The translations under genes and the position numbers were made by a program. A stretch of DNA of 64,000 bases from Nonomuraea spiralis (lineage in GTDB: Bacteria; Actinomycetota; Actinomycetes; Streptosporangiales; Streptosporangiaceae): positions 1-64,000 of the forward strand of contig NZ_BMRC01000032.1 of the NCBI RefSeq assembly GCF_014648435.1, read 5' to 3'. Below, piece after piece: positions 50,994 through 60,900 of this stretch; the first letter of the stretch is position 1, and each line of letters starts with the position of its first letter. The notes beneath the pieces are model-generated. The model was given only the letters and a program-made list of their open reading frames with translations, made no database searches and was not told the DNA's origin.

Positions 50994-52808
50994 ATGTGCG
51001 GCATCGCCGGATGGGTCGACTTCGACCGCGACCTGACCACCGAACGGGCCACCGCCCTCGCCATGACCGAGACCATGAGCTGCCGGGGCCCCGACGACCA
51101 GGGCCTCCACCTCGACCGGCACGCCGCGCTCGGCAACCGCAGGCTCGCCGTCATCGACGTCGAGGGCGGCCACATGCCGATGGAGGCCGAGGGCCTGGCC
51201 GTCATCACCTACAGCGGCGAGGTCTACAACTTCGGGGAGCTGCGCGCCGAGCTGGCCGCCAAGGGCCACCGCTTCCGTACGAGGGGCGACACCGAGGTCG
51301 TGCTGCGCGGCTACCTGGAATGGGGAGAGGGCCTCGCCGACCGGATCAACGGCATGTACGCCTTCGCGATCTGGGACGAGCGCGAGCAGGAGCTGCTGCT
51401 CATCCGCGACCGTATGGGCATCAAGCCCCTCTTCTACTACCCCCTGCCCAACGGCGTGCTGTTCGGCTCCGAGCCCAAGGCGATCCTGGCCAACCCGCTG
51501 GCCCCGCCCGTGGTCGGCCTCGACGGCCTGCGCCGGCTCCTCAGCCTGGGCAGCCTGCGGCAACGCTCGATCTACAAGGGCCTGTTCGAGCTGCCGCCCG
51601 GCCATCTGCTGCGGGTGGGCCGGCACGGCACGCGGCTGCGCCGCTACTGGGCGCTGGAGGGCCGCGAGCACACCGACGACCTCGACACGACCGTGGGCAC
51701 GGTACGCGAGCTGCTCGACGACATCGTCGGCCGGCAACTGGTCTCCGACGTACCGATCTGCACCCTGTTGTCCGGCGGCCTCGACTCCAGCATCGTCACC
51801 GCGCTGGCCAGGACGCACGGCCCGATCCGCTCCTTCGCCGTCGACTACGCCGGTTACGCCGAGAACTTCCAGGCCGACGAGAACCGCGGCGACCCCGACC
51901 GGCCGTTCGTGCGGATGCTGGCCGACCATGTCGGCTCCGAGCACACCGACATCGTCCTCGGGCCGGAGGAGCTGGCCGACCCGAAGCTGCGGGCCGCCGT
52001 CGTCCGCGCGTGGGACGCGCCGGGCTTCGTCGGCGACCTGAACACCTCCCTCTACATGCTGTTCCGCGCCATCCGCGAGCATTCGACCGTGGCGCTGTCG
52101 GGCGAGTCCGCCGACGAGGTGTTCGGCGGGTACGCCTGGTTCCACCTGCCGGAGACGGTCAACGCCGACACGTTCCCGTGGCTGGCCATGGTGATGCGCG
52201 AGCAGCAGCCGACCGACATCCTGGACAAGTCGCTGGTCCGGCGGCTCGACCTGGACGACTTCACCGCCGACGGCTACCGTACGGCGCTGGCCGAGGTGCC
52301 CCACGTGGACGGCCAGGACGCCCGCGAGCGGCGCATGCGCGAGATCTGTCACCTGCACCTCACCCGCTTCCTGCCCTACCTGCTCGACCGCAAGGACCGG
52401 ATGAGCATGGCCGTCGGCCTGGAGGTACGCGTGCCGTTCTGCGACCACCGGCTGGTCGAGTACGTGTTCAACACCCCGTGGTCGATGAAGACGTTCGACG
52501 GCAGGGAGAAGAGCCTGCTGCGCGCGGCCGGGGCCGACCTGCTGCCCGAGCCGATCGTGCGGCGGGTCAAGGCGCCGTACCCGGTGACCCAGGACGTCGG
52601 CTATGAGGAGGCGCTGCGCGCGGCGCTGCGTGAGGTGGCCGCCGACCGCGACGCCCCGGTCCTGCCGCTGCTCGACCCCGAGGCCGTCCGCGCCGCGACC
52701 TCGGGGTCGTCCGACAAGATGACGACCACGATGACCAGGTACGGCCTGGAGCTGGCGCTGGATCTGAACGTCTGGCTGACCTCCTGCGGCGTGCGCCTGG
52801 AGGTGTAG
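50994..52808 (+). CDS. asnB: Asparagine synthase (glutamine-hydrolysing)
   Basis: 604 residues from ATG 50994. Cys2 (MCGIAGW) is the N-terminal nucleophile of class II glutamine amidotransferases; RGPDDQGLH, NRRLAVIDVEGGHMP, YSGEVYNFGELR and GDTEVVLRGYLEWG are the glutaminase contacts. The synthetase half has the PP-loop LLSGGLDSSIV (Ser260 onward) and ALSGESADEVFGGY. It makes asparagine from aspartate, ATP and glutamine in the cytoplasm. Related enzymes also amidate peptides or antibiotics, but no cluster of that kind is adjacent, and the length and motifs fit the standard actinobacterial enzyme. Confidence 0.94.
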   Translation: MCGIAGWVDFDRDLTTERATALAMTETMSCRGPDDQGLHLDRHAALGNRRLAVIDVEGGHMPMEAEGLAVITYSGEVYNFGELRAELAAKGHRFRTRGDTEVVLRGYLEWGEGLADRINGMYAFAIWDEREQELLLIRDRMGIKPLFYYPLPNGVLFGSEPKAILANPLAPPVVGLDGLRRLLSLGSLRQRSIYKGLFELPPGHLLRVGRHGTRLRRYWALEGREHTDDLDTTVGTVRELLDDIVGRQLVSDVPICTLLSGGLDSSIVTALARTHGPIRSFAVDYAGYAENFQADENRGDPDRPFVRMLADHVGSEHTDIVLGPEELADPKLRAAVVRAWDAPGFVGDLNTSLYMLFRAIREHSTVALSGESADEVFGGYAWFHLPETVNADTFPWLAMVMREQQPTDILDKSLVRRLDLDDFTADGYRTALAEVPHVDGQDARERRMREICHLHLTRFLPYLLDRKDRMSMAVGLEVRVPFCDHRLVEYVFNTPWSMKTFDGREKSLLRAAGADLLPEPIVRRVKAPYPVTQDVGYEEALRAALREVAADRDAPVLPLLDPEAVRAATSGSSDKMTTTMTRYGLELALDLNVWLTSCGVRLEV

Positions 52809-52824
52809 CGGGCAGACTGGGCGG

Positions 52825-53718
52825 ATGACGTCCAGTGATCATCTGCCGGCCACGCCGTTCGAGGAACAGTTGTGGGCGGCCCGCGAGGACGGGCACGACG
52901 CCCTGTGCCTGGGCCTGCTCCGCGACGCCGACCTGGCGTTGCCGATCACCGCCGCCGCGGCGGCCGGAACCGAGCCGCCCACCTGGGCGACGGCCGCCGA
53001 CTCCGCCCGTACGTGGGTGGTGGCGTTCACCTCGGTCGAGGCGATGCGGCTGGCGACCGGCGGCGCCGCCACCCACTGCCGGATCGTCTCGCCCGCCGAG
53101 CTGGCGGCCGGGTGGCCGGACCCGCGTTGGGGGCTGGCGATCAATCCGGGGCTGGGGGCCTCCTTCCTGCTGGAGCCGGGGACGGTGGCCAGGCTGGCGG
53201 TGCCCACGCTCGTCCAGGACCTGCTGCTCGCGCCCGGGTCGGGGGTGCCGGTGGTGCAGAAGCTGCTGTCGCCGTCCGACGTCGGCGACCTCCTGGCGGC
53301 GGCCGAACCGCGCGTCTCCGGCTACTGCCACCACGCCCTCGACGTCTCGCACATCGCCACGCCCGCCGTGCTCGCCGACGCGCTGGGACAGCCCGGCATG
53401 CTGACCGAGAGCGGCTCGCTGAACATCCTGCGCTGGCATCCCGTCGGCCTCGACCTCTACCGCACCCCGTACGGCGGGCGCGACGAGGACGGCCGGGACG
53501 CGGTGGCGGGCTGGGTGGTCGAGGAGCCGCCGTTCGTCGGCATGGGCCTGGTGCCCAACGTCGACCAGGTCATCCGCGAGTACAAGGTGTACGGGGTCGG
53601 CCTGCCGCACGGCGCGGAGATCTGGGAGCTCACCGTCGACGGCACCGAGCACCGGCGCGCGCTCTACCACGGCGACCTGCGGCGATGGCTGCTGATCGGC
53701 CGGAGGGCGGCGGCATGA
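52825..53718 (+). CDS. SseB-family protein
   Basis: 297 residues. The first 125 residues match SseB N-terminal domains: ARTWVVAFTSVEAMRLATGG, then WGLAINPGLGASFLLEPGTV, a strand pattern found in enhanced-serine-sensitivity B proteins. The second half is not recognised; it begins CHHALDVSHIATPAVLADAL and ends in a strand-rich region. SseB-like proteins are frequent beside WXG100/ESX-type genes in actinomycetes, as here. Molecular function is unknown. The ATG 52825 has only a weak GGGCGG site. The stop overlaps the start of the next gene (ATGA). Confidence 0.75.
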   Translation: MTSSDHLPATPFEEQLWAAREDGHDALCLGLLRDADLALPITAAAAAGTEPPTWATAADSARTWVVAFTSVEAMRLATGGAATHCRIVSPAELAAGWPDPRWGLAINPGLGASFLLEPGTVARLAVPTLVQDLLLAPGSGVPVVQKLLSPSDVGDLLAAAEPRVSGYCHHALDVSHIATPAVLADALGQPGMLTESGSLNILRWHPVGLDLYRTPYGGRDEDGRDAVAGWVVEEPPFVGMGLVPNVDQVIREYKVYGVGLPHGAEIWELTVDGTEHRRALYHGDLRRWLLIGRRAAA

Positions 53719-54119
53719 CCTGGCACTTCTACCGCGCCCGCTGGCAGGGCGCCGACTACGTGGCCAGCCCCGAGCCGCACGCCCTGGAGCTGTGGGTACG
53801 CCTGCGCCTCACCGAGCCGGCCGACGGCTTCGAGGAGGCCGAGCCCGGCTGCCACGTGCGCACGGTGCCGGTGACCGAGGTCGAGTCCCTCCAGTTCGTG
53901 ACCACGGAGTGCACGTGGCGGGGGGAGTCGTTCCAGGTGCACGACGAGCGCGACGCCCTTCTCCTGCTCGAATACCTGGGCGGGTCCGCGCCCGCGGCGC
54001 TCGCGCTGGGGCTGGAACGCGTCGAGCGGGGTGTGTACCGGGCGTGGGTCCCGCGGGCGGAGGTGGCCGACCTACGCGAGCAAGTTGTGCCAATAAATCC
54101 GACACATAGCCATTTTTGA
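53715..54119 (+). CDS. 134-residue protein of unknown function
   Basis: From ATG 53715, overlapping the SseB-like gene by four bases, so both are translated together. Strand-rich N-terminal half (TWHFYRARWQGADYVASPEP) with an acidic middle and a helix YLGGSAPAALALGLERVERG near residue 90. It has no signal peptide or membrane segment. No family is recognised; the context suggests a partner of the SseB-like protein. Confidence 0.6.
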   Translation: MTWHFYRARWQGADYVASPEPHALELWVRLRLTEPADGFEEAEPGCHVRTVPVTEVESLQFVTTECTWRGESFQVHDERDALLLLEYLGGSAPAALALGLERVERGVYRAWVPRAEVADLREQVVPINPTHSHF

Positions 54120-54139
54120 TGATTGGCTCTTGTCTCCTG

Positions 54140-54169
54140 TTGTTCATGTGACAGAAACTGGCCTGATAG
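54140..54169 (+). promoter_or_regulatory. Probable promoter of the WXG operon
   Basis: TTGTTC (54140-54145), 18 bases, TGATAG (54164-54169), in an AT-richer gap of about 97 bases before the YbaB-like gene. It gives a leader of about 40 bases. Box quality is moderate. Confidence 0.45.
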
Positions 54170-54216
54170 GTGCACGTGACGTAAGAGACATGCGGCGTGG
54201 GTTTGGCGGGGGTGTC

Positions 54217-54612
54217 ATGGATTCTCCTGACGTGGCGGGGATGCGGGCGTATGCCGATGAGCTGCGGGACATGTTCCGCCACATCGAGGACGCGGGTGTG
54301 GAGGTGCACGCGCTGGCCAAGGCCGTCCAGGTCACCGAGACCTCTCGGGACGGCCTGGTGTCGGTGACGGTCGGCTCCCGCGGCGAGCTGATCCGGCTCG
54401 ACATCGACCCGCGCATCTACCGGCGCCCCGACGCCCGCCACCTGGCCGACAGCATCGCCGAGACCGCCCAGCGGGCCACCGAGCGCGCGCAGGAGCGCGT
54501 CGCCGAGATCTTCGAGCCGATCATCCCGCGCGAGGACTTCCAGGCGCACCTGGACGGCGACCTCGAAACCATCATGGCCCGGCTCGCCGAGCGCATGGGA
54601 GGCAGCCGATGA
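54217..54612 (+). CDS. YbaB/EbfC-like protein
   Basis: 131 residues from ATG 54217 (GGCGGGGGTG upstream; ATG 54190 would add nine residues). The YbaB fold is visible: a helix MRAYADELRDMFRHIEDAGV, the strands GLVSVTVGSRGELIRLDIDP and IYRRPDARHLADSIAETAQRA as the long C-terminal helix. Chromosomal YbaB binds DNA as a dimer; shortened homologues like this one stand as the first gene in many actinobacterial WXG100 operons with an unknown role, possibly as chaperones. Its last codons overlap the WXG100-like gene (ATGA). Confidence 0.78.
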   Translation: MDSPDVAGMRAYADELRDMFRHIEDAGVEVHALAKAVQVTETSRDGLVSVTVGSRGELIRLDIDPRIYRRPDARHLADSIAETAQRATERAQERVAEIFEPIIPREDFQAHLDGDLETIMARLAERMGGSR

Positions 54613-54965
54613 AGCCCTGGAACGGCACCCAGATCATCAAGCCCGTCGTGGACTCGGGCATCTCCCAGTGGACCACCATGGCCGAGGACTGGGAGACGCA
54701 GTCGGAGCGGCTGATCGCTGCGGTCGTCGAGGCGCTGGCCGCCGCTCCTTGGGGCGGCGGCGCCGAGGGCGAGGCGTTCAGGAACAGCCACCTCCAGGGA
54801 GACGGCCCGAACCGCATGCTCAACCAGTGCGTCGACCTCTCCAGGCAGATCACCGACGCGTGCGGCAGGCTGCGCGCGAGCATCGACAACACCCTGGGCA
54901 CGGACGCCGACATCGAGAGCGATCTCAAGGCGCGGGAGGCCAAGGCGCGGGAGGCCAGGGCGTGA
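54609..54965 (+). CDS. WXG100-like secretion protein
   Basis: 118 residues. All helical, with a turn APWGGGAEGEAFRNSHLQ near residues 47-64 (Trp-Gly-Gly in the place of the WXG turn), and a highly charged C-terminal helix (SDLKAREAKAREAR). WXG100 proteins form helical hairpins that are secreted by the type VII (ESX) system. It overlaps its neighbours by four bases on both sides, so it is made in step with the YbaB-like and the giant protein. No EccC or other ESX machinery is in this window. Confidence 0.72.
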   Translation: MKPWNGTQIIKPVVDSGISQWTTMAEDWETQSERLIAAVVEALAAAPWGGGAEGEAFRNSHLQGDGPNRMLNQCVDLSRQITDACGRLRASIDNTLGTDADIESDLKAREAKAREARA

Positions 54966-57900
54966 CGCACAGCGGTACCGGGCCTCAGGGGACCACCGCT
55001 CAGGAATCGTCGGGGCAGACGTCGGCGGAGCCTGCGGTCCAGATCGACCGGGACGTCCAGCCGGTCTGGGAGACCGAGGTGCTGCCCGACTGGGTGTCCA
55101 ACTGGCTGCTCCCGATGTTGTCGGCCGGGCAGAAATGGCCCGGCGCGAGCGAGAGCGGGATGTCCAAGCTGGCCCTGGCGTACGGGGACCTCGCCGTCGG
55201 GGTGGTCGGCACCGCGCCGCGCGCCGGCGGGGCCGTACGCGCGGTGGCGACCGGCTGGTCCTCCCCCGCCAGCGCCGACTTCGTCTCCCGCGCCAAGTTC
55301 CTGTACGGCCACGAGGCCGGCATGGCGGGCGTGGCCGGGAACTCGGAGTCGTTCAAGAGCCAGGCGCACAACTTCGCGGTCGAGACCCAGTACTCCAAGA
55401 TCTCCGTCAACGTGGCCTTCTGGATCACGGTCGTCGCCATCGCCATCGCGCTCCTCGTCGCCTTCTTCACCGCCGGGTCCTCCACGGCGCTCATCGGCCC
55501 GTACGCGGCCGCGGCCCGCGCGGCGATCAGCCGGATCCTGGTCAGGCTCGCCATGGTCGGCGCCCGGCAGCTCGGGGTCAGCCGGCTGGCCAGGGTGACC
55601 ACGCTCAGCGGCGCCACCGGGCGCGGCGTCATCACCAGGCTGCTCGGCTCCTCGATCGGCCGCGAGCTGATCGAGGAGATCGGCGAAGAGTTCTTCATCG
55701 ACGCCGCCACCCAGTACCAGCAGATCCAGATGGGCACCAGGAAGGACTGGGACTGGAAGAAGTCCCGGGCGGCGATCATCGGCGCCGGCAGCGGCGCGCT
55801 CGCCGGCACCGCGCTGGCCGGGCCCATGTCCAACGTCACCCGGCACATGCCGGGCTTCCCCGGCCGCGCGATGACCACCGGCCTGACCAACACGATCGCC
55901 TCCCCGTTCGGCAGCGTCATCGCCAACCGCGTGGTGTACGGCGAGTGGGAGAACCCGTTCACGGTCGACTCCATCATGGGCGGCTTCATGGGCGGCGCCG
56001 GGCGTACCGGGTCGATCAGCCCGTTCAACCCCGAGGTGTACACGACACTGGCCAACCCGGTCACCGCCCTGGCCTCGGCGTACGACACCGCGGCCCGTAC
56101 CGACGCCGCCCGTGCGGGAGGCGGCGACCCCGGCGCCGGAGGCGGCAACCCGCCGGGCGGCGGCCCGGCCCCTGCGGGCGGCGGTCCCGTCCCCGGCGGT
56201 ACGGTGCACACCGGCGCGCCGGCCCCCAACCAGAACGACGACGTCAGGCGCGGCGCCCCGCCCTCGTCCGCCACCGACCCGGACGCGACCCCGCGCCGTG
56301 GCTCCAACTCGCGCGACAACCGGCAGGACGACACCAACCGGGAGCCCCGGGCCGACAACACGAACGACAACACGGACGACACGGCGGACGACAACGACAC
56401 CACGCCGCAGACCCCCGACCAGCAGTCGAGGGGGAACCGCACCCCGCAGAACGCCCCCGACCCGACCCAGGACGACTCCCAGGCCCCCGACCCGGCCCAG
56501 AACGACTCCCAGCAGGACGACTCCCAGCAGGACACGGGGGACAAACAGCCGTCGGGCAACCGCACCGCGGCCCCCGATGCCCAGACCACCGCGGACGACT
56601 CCAACCGGCCCGCCACCCCGGACACGACGGACGACACCGCCGGCCCCGACATCTCCCAGTCCCAGGACGACCAGCAGAACCCCCAGCAGGACGACCAGCA
56701 GGACCCGCAACAGACCCCCCAGCAGGACCCGCAACAGACCCCCCAGCAGACCGCCCAGCAGGACACGCAGCAGGACAACCGTCCCGGGCCGGCCCCGGCG
56801 CAGCAGGCGGACGGTCCCGCCACCCAGTCGGCCGCCGCCCCCGACGACGCGCCGCCCACGCCCGTCCCCGTGATCGTGCGGGCGCGTACCGCGCTGATGG
56901 ACTCGCTCACCGTCGACTTCCCCGGCGCGGTCGTCGGCCCGAACGGCGACCTCCTCATCCCCACCGCCGACGGCGGCGTACGGGTGATCCGCGCCGCCAC
57001 CATGAGGCGCGTACGCTCCGCCCTGGACGCCCGCGCCGAGCAGGTCACCGACGCCGACGAGCTGCAGGCCGAGGCCACCGCGCTGGTGATGCTGGCCGCG
57101 CAGATGGAGGAGACCCGGCAACCCGCCACGAGCAGGCCGGGCACGGTCACGTCGAGGCCGGTCCCGGGCACCAGGTACGTCGCCGACGCCCGTCCGGGCA
57201 CCCAGTTGCAGCCCGAGGAGGTCCACACCGGGGCCGACGCGGTGCGCCCGCACCACTTCCAGGGCCAGGGCGTCGTCTCGGTCACCTGGTCGGCCGACGG
57301 CACCACGCTCATCGTCCGCACCCAGAACAACGGCACCCACTACTTCCGCCCGGTCGTCGGCAACATGACCGAAGGTCTCATGGGCGAGACCGAGCTTTCG
57401 AGGAACAACAGCGAGCGCCGCCCCCACGTCGTGCACTTCGCGCCCGGCATGGACCCGAGCCAGGTGTCCCGGGTCTGGCTGCACGAGATCACCGACACCC
57501 TGCAGAAGACGCAGGAGACCGGTACGGGCAGGCGGCGCGGCTTCCTGCGCCGCAGGCAGACGACCAGCGAGCCCACCCAGGACATGTGCGCGCAGGCCCA
57601 GCTCAACGAGCTGGCGTTCATGGCCGAGCAGTGGCGTCAGGCGAGGACTCCGCAGGAGCAGCGCCTCCTCGCGCTCGACATCGACGGCGTGTCCCGCCAG
57701 CTCGCCGAGCGCGGCCACACCCCGCCGCTGCCGCCCTGGGCCCCGGCGCAGGCGTCCCGGCCGACCCAGGCGGCGCCGTTGCCGAACGCGCTCCCGACGC
57801 AGGAGGAGCTGCCGGGCGTCATCGACGCGCTCAAGCGGGCCGAGCAGGCGCTCAAGGATCAGGTCGCGGCGAAGCGCAAGACCGCCGAGGAGGCCGGCGA

Positions 57901-60900
57901 AGCGGCGGCCAAGTCTCGGATCGAGGCGCGCAAGGCGGACCGCCAGCTCGACCAGGGCCACGAGGAGCGGGCCCGCAAGGCGCGGCAGGAGACCCGCAAC
58001 CATCGCGCCACCCAGCAACGGCACACCAGGATCGCCGACGCGTACGAGGCCGCGCTGCAGGAGGCGACGCGGGCGCGGCAGGAGTACGAGCAGTTGCTCA
58101 TGGCGAGGAGGCAGATCGGCCGCCCCCAGGCGCGCGGCGAGGTCAGCATCGAATTCACCGTCGCCAGGCTGGCCGCCCAGGCCACGCAGCACCACGCCGC
58201 CTACCTCCAGGCGCTGGCCGAGGCGCTGCCGCAGGAGATCAGCCTGGCCGGGGCCCAGCCGACGGGCCGGCTGGCCCACCTGTCCGCCCTCACCACCGCC
58301 GTCAACACCATGCTGAAGAACAACGGCGTCCAGCAGTCGTTCACCGCCAACGAGCTGGAGCAGGCCATCCGGGCCGACTTCCACAAGGCCGTCTCCCCCG
58401 ACGGCCTCGTCCTCCAGGTGGGGCAGCACGGCAAGGCGGCCGAGGTACGGATCAAGCTGTCGCTCGCCGACCTGGTCGAGGTGATCGATCCGGCCATCAA
58501 GGGGTCGGAGATGATGGTGGGCCTGTTCTTCCAGGCCGCCCGTACCGCCTCGGCCGGCCAGGCGGGCAGCTTCGGCCTGTCGATGGGCTTCGACACCACC
58601 GTCCTGGCGAAGTTGTTGCCGGAGGACAACGTGCTCAGGACGTTCGGCGAGCTGTTCGGCGTCGGCCTCGGCGCCAGCCTCGGGCGCAACTGGTCGACGG
58701 GCGGCGGGGCCGGCATGTACGCCCAGGGCGGCTCGGTCTCGGACAACCGGAGCGAGTCGCTGCTGTTCGACGCCGCCGCCACCTGGACGGTCGATATCCG
58801 TACCGGCCAGGACAAGAACTGGCGCGGCACCACCGTCGTCGACACCGGAGCGCCGGGCGACCCGGCCGGCCAGCGGTTGTGGTTCTCGCACTCCGTCACC
58901 GACCAGCCGGCGCGCAAGCTGGCCAAGATCCCCGGGCGCATGCGGGGCGCCGAGATGCCGAACGTCATCGTCCAGAGCATGAGCAACCTGGAGGACGCGC
59001 TCGACCTGCTCGCCACGGCGCTCGGCGGCGACTACGCCGAGGTCGGCACCGCGCCCCGGGACGCGCTGCGCTCGTACGTCACGCAGGAGCTGCCCCACCG
59101 CCTGCGGACCGCCGTGAACGGCGGTCTGGAGCGCGTCTTCACCAGGGACGGCAAGCCGCACGCCCGGGTGCGCGCCGAGAGCCGGGTCGTGCTGGTGGCC
59201 TCCACGCCGGTGGGCGGCGCGACCTCCGAGGAGTGGGAGGAGGAGGTGCTCGTCGACTTCGTCGGAACGCCGGGGGGCGCCTCGACGGGCGGCTCACTGG
59301 AGGGCAATGTCTCGGCCGGGTTCAAGCATCCCGCGCTCGACGGCGTGGACCTCGGCGAATACGAACCCTCGATCGGCCCCAAGGTCAGGGGGGCGAGGCC
59401 GTCGTCACGGTCGTACTCGGCCACCGCCAACAAGCAGGCGATCCATCCGAGCGTGCACCGCAAGACCAGCCCCAAGCAGAGCTACCGGCTCATGGTGGTG
59501 ACGACCTTCACGGTCGAGGTGGTCGGCAAGCCCCCCGTCACCCTGAAGCCCGTGCTCAGCGAGGTGTTCGCGGACATGCGGGAGTCGGCCGCCTACCGGT
59601 TCGGGCTGCCCGTGGACAGCGAGGCGCTGGTCTACAAGAACGGCCAGCCGGTCACCGACGCCAAAGGCAACCACGTCCTGCGCGGCGACCCGAGCACCGA
59701 CCCGCCTCCCGGCCGCAAGCCGGAGCTGCCCGAATGGCTCGGCGACGGGCCGGGGCAGATGCGCGGCGCGGGCCCGGCGCTGGTGCAGGAGATCGAAGGG
59801 CTGGACAAGATCCGGCAGGACGTACTGAAGGAGCTCGCCGAACGCGGGATCATCCCGAAGACCGTGAACGGCGTGCCGCAGTACTCCTCCAACGACCTCA
59901 CCCGCGCCAGCCAGATCCTCAACGAGCAGGAGGTCATGGAGCAACTGTCGGAGCACCGGATCCGCTCCGCCTACGACACCCTGGCCCAGGACGGCATCGT
60001 GCTCGACCTGACGCTGCAGGGTCTCAACTCCGCCCCCGAGCACTACATGCTGCGCCTGTCGCTGAAGCAGGACTTCAACCAGTGGAGCTATGTCGGCCAC
60101 ACCGACGCGCAGACGGTGGTCAACCTCGACATCGGCTCCGACACCTCCGCCCGCGCCATCGGCAAGTCCAGGACGTACAGCGGCGGCGCGTCGGTCAGCG
60201 AGAGCGACGGCCCGAACGAGGGCCAGGACGGCCTCAGCCACGACGCCGGCGTGAACGGCGGCGGCAACCGGACCCGTTCGGTGGGCTCCAGCGCGGGCGG
60301 CACGGTCAACGTCGTGACGCTGCAGGAGAGCAACGGCCCGGTCGCGATCTTCTCGCTGTCCCACGACATGACCGTCGACCTGCTGCACAACGGCACGACG
60401 ACGGAGATCTCCAGCCACAGGGGCTCGGCCCAGCTCGTGTTCGCCGCCGACCTGCTCCCCTCGACGAAGCCGACGCCGCCCGCGCGGCTCGGCCGGATGT
60501 CCCCGAAGCTCCGGGCCAAGGCTCGGCTGCTGCACATGGACGTGGGCCAGGCACTGGACGCGGCCCGCCGGGTGTTGCCGCGCGGCATGACCGCCGACTC
60601 GGTGGCCTTCCAGCACCTCATGTCGTTCCTGAGCGTGCGCAACCTGGTCGCCCATCCCAAGCTGCTGAACAGGCCGCTGACCACGGACGTCGCGGTCCGG
60701 CCCGAGCACGGGACGACGCGCTCGTCGTTGTCGGTGTCCGGCGAGGTCGGCGAGACCGAGGTGCTGGGGGTCGTCGACCAGGTCACGGGCGAGATCCTGT
60801 TCGGGCTCGGCAGCGCCGGGATCTCGTGGGGCGGCTCGTCCGGACTGTCGACCGGCGCGTCGGTGAGCGGCTCCGACCTCGACGGCGGCGGCACGTCCAG

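Noticed and set aside
54572..59161. Very long open frame on the minus strand opposite the giant gene
   Set aside because: It is Gly/Arg/Val-rich without domain pattern, and the plus-strand frame from 54962 has normal codon use and protein-like segments. High GC makes long antisense frames common.
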